A stretch of DNA of 43,344 bases from Candidatus Thorarchaeota archaeon (lineage in GTDB: Archaea > Asgardarchaeota > Thorarchaeia > Thorarchaeales > Thorarchaeaceae), in contig JAEORN010000125.1 in assembly GCA_016840825.1 (NCBI GenBank), forward strand, positions 1 to 43,344, read 5' to 3'. The notes beneath the pieces are model-generated. The model was not told the origin of the DNA and made no database searches. It saw only the letters and a list, made by a program, of their open reading frames with translations. The translations under genes and the position numbers were made by a program. This document shows positions 41,520 through 43,344 of this stretch, in pieces (the stretch's first letter is position 1; every line of letters starts with the position of its first letter).

Positions 41520-42425
41520 CTATTCATCTCCTCCTTCATCGAAGCCATCTAATTCTTCAAGCTCCTTCAAAGCAGCTTCATCGATATCTGGACCTTCATC
41601 TTCTACCTCTGGAGAAGAATCATCTTCTACCTCAGAATCTTCATCAGTCATTTCATCGGTTGATTCAGGTTCATCTTCCACTAATTCTAACCCGTCCAGT
41701 TCCTCAAGCTCACGTAGTTCATCAAGATCTGTGATTCCTTCAAGACTTTCCTCGACATCTTCTACTTCTTCTTCGGAAATTTCCTCTTCTTCTGCTGCTG
41801 CAACTGGGATTTTCTTCTTCTTCTTGGCCTTCGGTTTCTTAACAATAATCACACCGGGCAACTTGGCATCAGGCCGCATAATTCGAACCTTGATTCCAAT
41901 GACTCCAGGCTTTAACACAGCTTTATCGTCAGCCTCATCAACAAAGATAGTAGCGGGTTCACCAGTTTTTGCTATGGTTCCCTGCTTGAACTTCTGATAA
42001 CGAGCACGTCTACTAGATAGTTTTCCACTAACAATAATCTCACATCCAATCGCACCGGCACGCATTACTCTTCGAAGAATCCAGTAGGCCATTCGTCTAA
42101 ATCGGACACCACGTTCCAATTGCCTCGCCAGACGAGAAGCCATTACCTGTGCGTTAAGCCAAGGATTCTCAATTTCGGACACTTCGACTTGAACATTTTC
42201 AATTCCAAATTCATGCTCAAGGATATCTGTTAGTTCTCGTATTTTTGCACCTCTTCGACCGATAACCACTCCAGGACGCGATGCATGAATTACGACCTCA
42301 GTCCTCATAGGCATTTTTCGGATCTCAACACCACCATATCCTGCAGAGTTCAGTTCATATCCAAGGAACTCATCAATTGTGAGCCGCCGGGTATTCTGTT
42401 CGATGAAGTATTTGATTGCAGACAT
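41520..42425 (-). CDS. rps3: Small ribosomal subunit protein uS3 with long acidic tail
   Basis: 301 residues. The KH domain with the GxxG loop IGRRGAKI is at 44-69; the C-terminal S3 domain (about 95-195) includes GVIGIKVRIMRPDAKLPG. After a basic patch (KKPKAKKKKK, 196-205), residues 209-301 are almost entirely acidic and contain two ELEELDG motifs (239-245, 288-294). The tail is unusual in length. One-base overlap with L22. Confidence 0.96.
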   Translation of the reverse strand: MSAIKYFIEQNTRRLTIDEFLGYELNSAGYGGVEIRKMPMRTEVVIHASRPGVVIGRRGAKIRELTDILEHEFGIENVQVEVSEIENPWLNAQVMASRLARQLERGVRFRRMAYWILRRVMRAGAIGCEIIVSGKLSSRRARYQKFKQGTIAKTGEPATIFVDEADDKAVLKPGVIGIKVRIMRPDAKLPGVIIVKKPKAKKKKKIPVAAAEEEEISEEEVEDVEESLEGITDLDELRELEELDGLELVEDEPESTDEMTDEDSEVEDDSSPEVEDEGPDIDEAALKELEELDGFDEGGDE

Positions 42426-42892
42426 TATGCCACCTCTTCTAATACAACTTCCACATGGGAAGTGTTCTCAAAGTAAGGACTACTACGACCAAAGGCTCTC
42501 TCTACGTATGCCTTGTAGGTTCGTCCTCTTTGTGCGGCAGCATGAATGACTCTGAGTCTATCAATATCTAGGCCCTTGTTGTCAGCATTTGCTTCCGCAT
42601 TCTTCAGAATCTTCAGAATATTCTGTGACGCTTTTACAGGATGCCCTCCAGGACCCCATTTCTTGATGCCGGGGTGATGTCCCCGCTTCTTCCTATGGCG
42701 CCTATAAGGAATCCAGGCTTTCTCCTCAATGACACTCTCGAGGAGTTCAATTGCTTTATCCAGCATCATTCCACGAAGCTCATTGCATATCTCTCGACAA
42801 TGTTTTGGAGAGCATCGCATATTACGACCACTAGCTATAGCGGTCCTATCTGGATCAATGCCTATAATGGAATATCGATATGATGGCATCAT
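42425..42892 (-). CDS. rpl22: Large ribosomal subunit protein uL22
   Basis: 155 residues. Contains ASGRNMRCSPKHCREICNELRGM, the basic loop with YRRHRKKRGHHPGIKKWGPGGHPVKASQNILKILKNAEANA, and IHAAAQRGRTYKAYVERAFGRSSPYFENTSHVEVVL. First gene of the operon in this window; S19, L2, L23, L4 and L3, which usually precede L22 in archaea, are not upstream here. Confidence 0.96.
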   Translation of the reverse strand: MMPSYRYSIIGIDPDRTAIASGRNMRCSPKHCREICNELRGMMLDKAIELLESVIEEKAWIPYRRHRKKRGHHPGIKKWGPGGHPVKASQNILKILKNAEANADNKGLDIDRLRVIHAAAQRGRTYKAYVERAFGRSSPYFENTSHVEVVLEEVA

Positions 42893-43134
42893 GCCTCACT
42901 TCCGGTGCGTTATTTTAACTCAATACACCTTGCACTAGCTAGGCGCGTTGATTTCGTATATCGAACTCAAGAGTCACTCCAGAACCTTCCGGCACACGTA
43001 TGCAAGTGGTTCTCGCGAGCAGAACAAAGTTGCTTGCACTGCTTCCTTCCGTTCTGAAACAACTATTTTCAGAGACCGACAGAGGTCAGCGCGTTGAAGT
43101 CTACTTAAAAGTATTATGAAAGGCCATAACTAGG
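42893..43134 (-). promoter_or_regulatory. Promoter and structured leader of the L22 ribosomal operon
   Basis: A minus-strand TATA candidate CTTTTAAGTAG (43101-43111) would start transcripts near 43080, leaving a ~190-base leader. Within or beside it are stem-loops: TCTGAAA/TTTCAGA (43053-43059 / 43067-43073), TGCAAG/CTTGCA (43001-43006 / 43033-43038) enclosing GTTCT/AGAAC (43009-43013 / 43021-43025), and GACC/GGTC (43074-43077 / 43084-43087). No coding region is seen. It could carry autogenous control or a separate small RNA. Confidence 0.5.
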
Positions 43135-43344
43135 TCAGGGGTTATTCCCGAATTCAGCAGTAACTCTGCGTAATGCTGGTAATTCAACGGATTTCTCGAT
43201 AAGAGCTACTCCAGCATTCGTGAGTGTGCCCTTAACGTAATGAATACCAGCAGATTGAAGATAGACTAATCCGTTGTTCTTTAGATTCCTAAGACTTCCA
43301 AGCACAATCTGAGTCACCTCTTCATCCGTCAATTCGATTCCTTT
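43135..43344 (-). CDS. C-terminal part of a winged-helix-like protein (partial)
   Basis: Open from the window edge to TGA at 43135. The visible ~69 residues include DEEVTQIVLGSLRNLKNNGLVYLQSAGIHYVKGTLTNAGVALIEKS, which looks like a winged helix ending in a wing and a last helix, as in small archaeal DNA-binding proteins. The start may be TTG 43332 or lie outside the window. Function not assigned. Confidence 0.5.
   Translation of the reverse strand, partial: KGIELTDEEVTQIVLGSLRNLKNNGLVYLQSAGIHYVKGTLTNAGVALIEKSVELPALRRVTAEFGNNP

Noticed and set aside
41477..41997. Serine-rich plus-strand frames opposite S3
   Set aside because: They are the antisense of the acidic S3 tail and have no independent support.
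42990..43080. Possible SRP RNA, because of a GGAAGGAAGCAG stretch on the minus strand near 43039-43050
   Set aside because: The bases around the GGAA do not form the closing stem of helix 8, and no long helix 5 pairing is found in the region; kept only as a structured leader.
1..43344. CRISPR array, insertion sequence, integrase or phage genes
   Set aside because: No regularly spaced repeats, transposase, integrase or phage motifs were found; the only clear long direct repeat is the secY-tail pair.

Overview
The window reads as a chromosomal segment of an Asgard archaeon, most likely of the Thorarchaeia. The machinery is archaeal: a long ribosomal-protein operon with L14e, L18, L19e, L32e, L34e and S4e, plus aCbf5, TiaS, Rpp29, SecY and archaeal-type adenylate kinase, with TATA-box promoters. 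It also carries a stand-alone two-domain gelsolin-like protein (2835-3434) and a Ras-superfamily GTPase fused to a longin-like domain (16397-17311), which are Asgard hallmarks. The lineage assignment is inference from gene content; no marker phylogeny was run.

Layout. (1) 1-6209: a partial gene, an Fe-S/winged-helix protein, an MCM-like protein without ATPase motifs, the gelsolin-like protein, and two C-terminally membrane-anchored surface proteins on the minus strand. (2) 6349-15708: an Fpg/Nei DNA glycosylase, then an M20 peptidase, F420-type LLM oxidoreductase and XTP/dITP pyrophosphatase that overlap or abut; two transcription regulators (the second with a palindrome over its TATA box); RNase Z; a geranylgeranyl reductase-family enzyme; and L-asparaginase. 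(3) 15778-21967: an intron-containing tRNA-Ser(GGA), a Cys-rich small protein, the longin-GTPase, the S13-S4-S11 cluster, TiaS, a protein with eight CxxC motifs, Tsr3, and the RNase P RNA gene on the minus strand. (4) 22012-25921, minus: Cbf5, L14e, Cmk, L34e, a small membrane protein, DUF106/EMC3-like and AdkA, the normal downstream end of the archaeal spc operon. (5) 26049-30938: an accessory island holding three paralogous secreted/membrane-anchored proteins, a Nudix hydrolase, a small membrane protein and an ABC exporter. It sits between adkA and secY, which are normally adjacent. (6) 31116-42892, minus: SecY, then the operon L22-S3-L29-Rpp29-S17-L14-L24-S4e-L5-S14-S8-L6-L32e-L19e-L18-S5-L30-Hsp20-L15 (given in transcription order). 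A partial winged-helix gene ends the window.

How it fits together. Most of the window serves translation: ribosomal proteins, tRNA and rRNA maturation (RNase P RNA plus Rpp29, RNase Z, Cbf5, Tsr3, TiaS), and membrane protein insertion (SecY, DUF106). Inserted into this conserved frame are lineage-specific pieces. These include an Hsp20 gene inside the ribosomal operon and an ABC/surface-protein island whose edge carries a duplicated copy of the secY 3' end and terminator. Others are ribosomal proteins with unusual tails (L32e with an N-terminal helix-hairpin-helix domain, S3 with a long acidic tail, L18 with a basic tail), an L34e that has lost its zinc ligands, and the cytoskeletal and GTPase genes.
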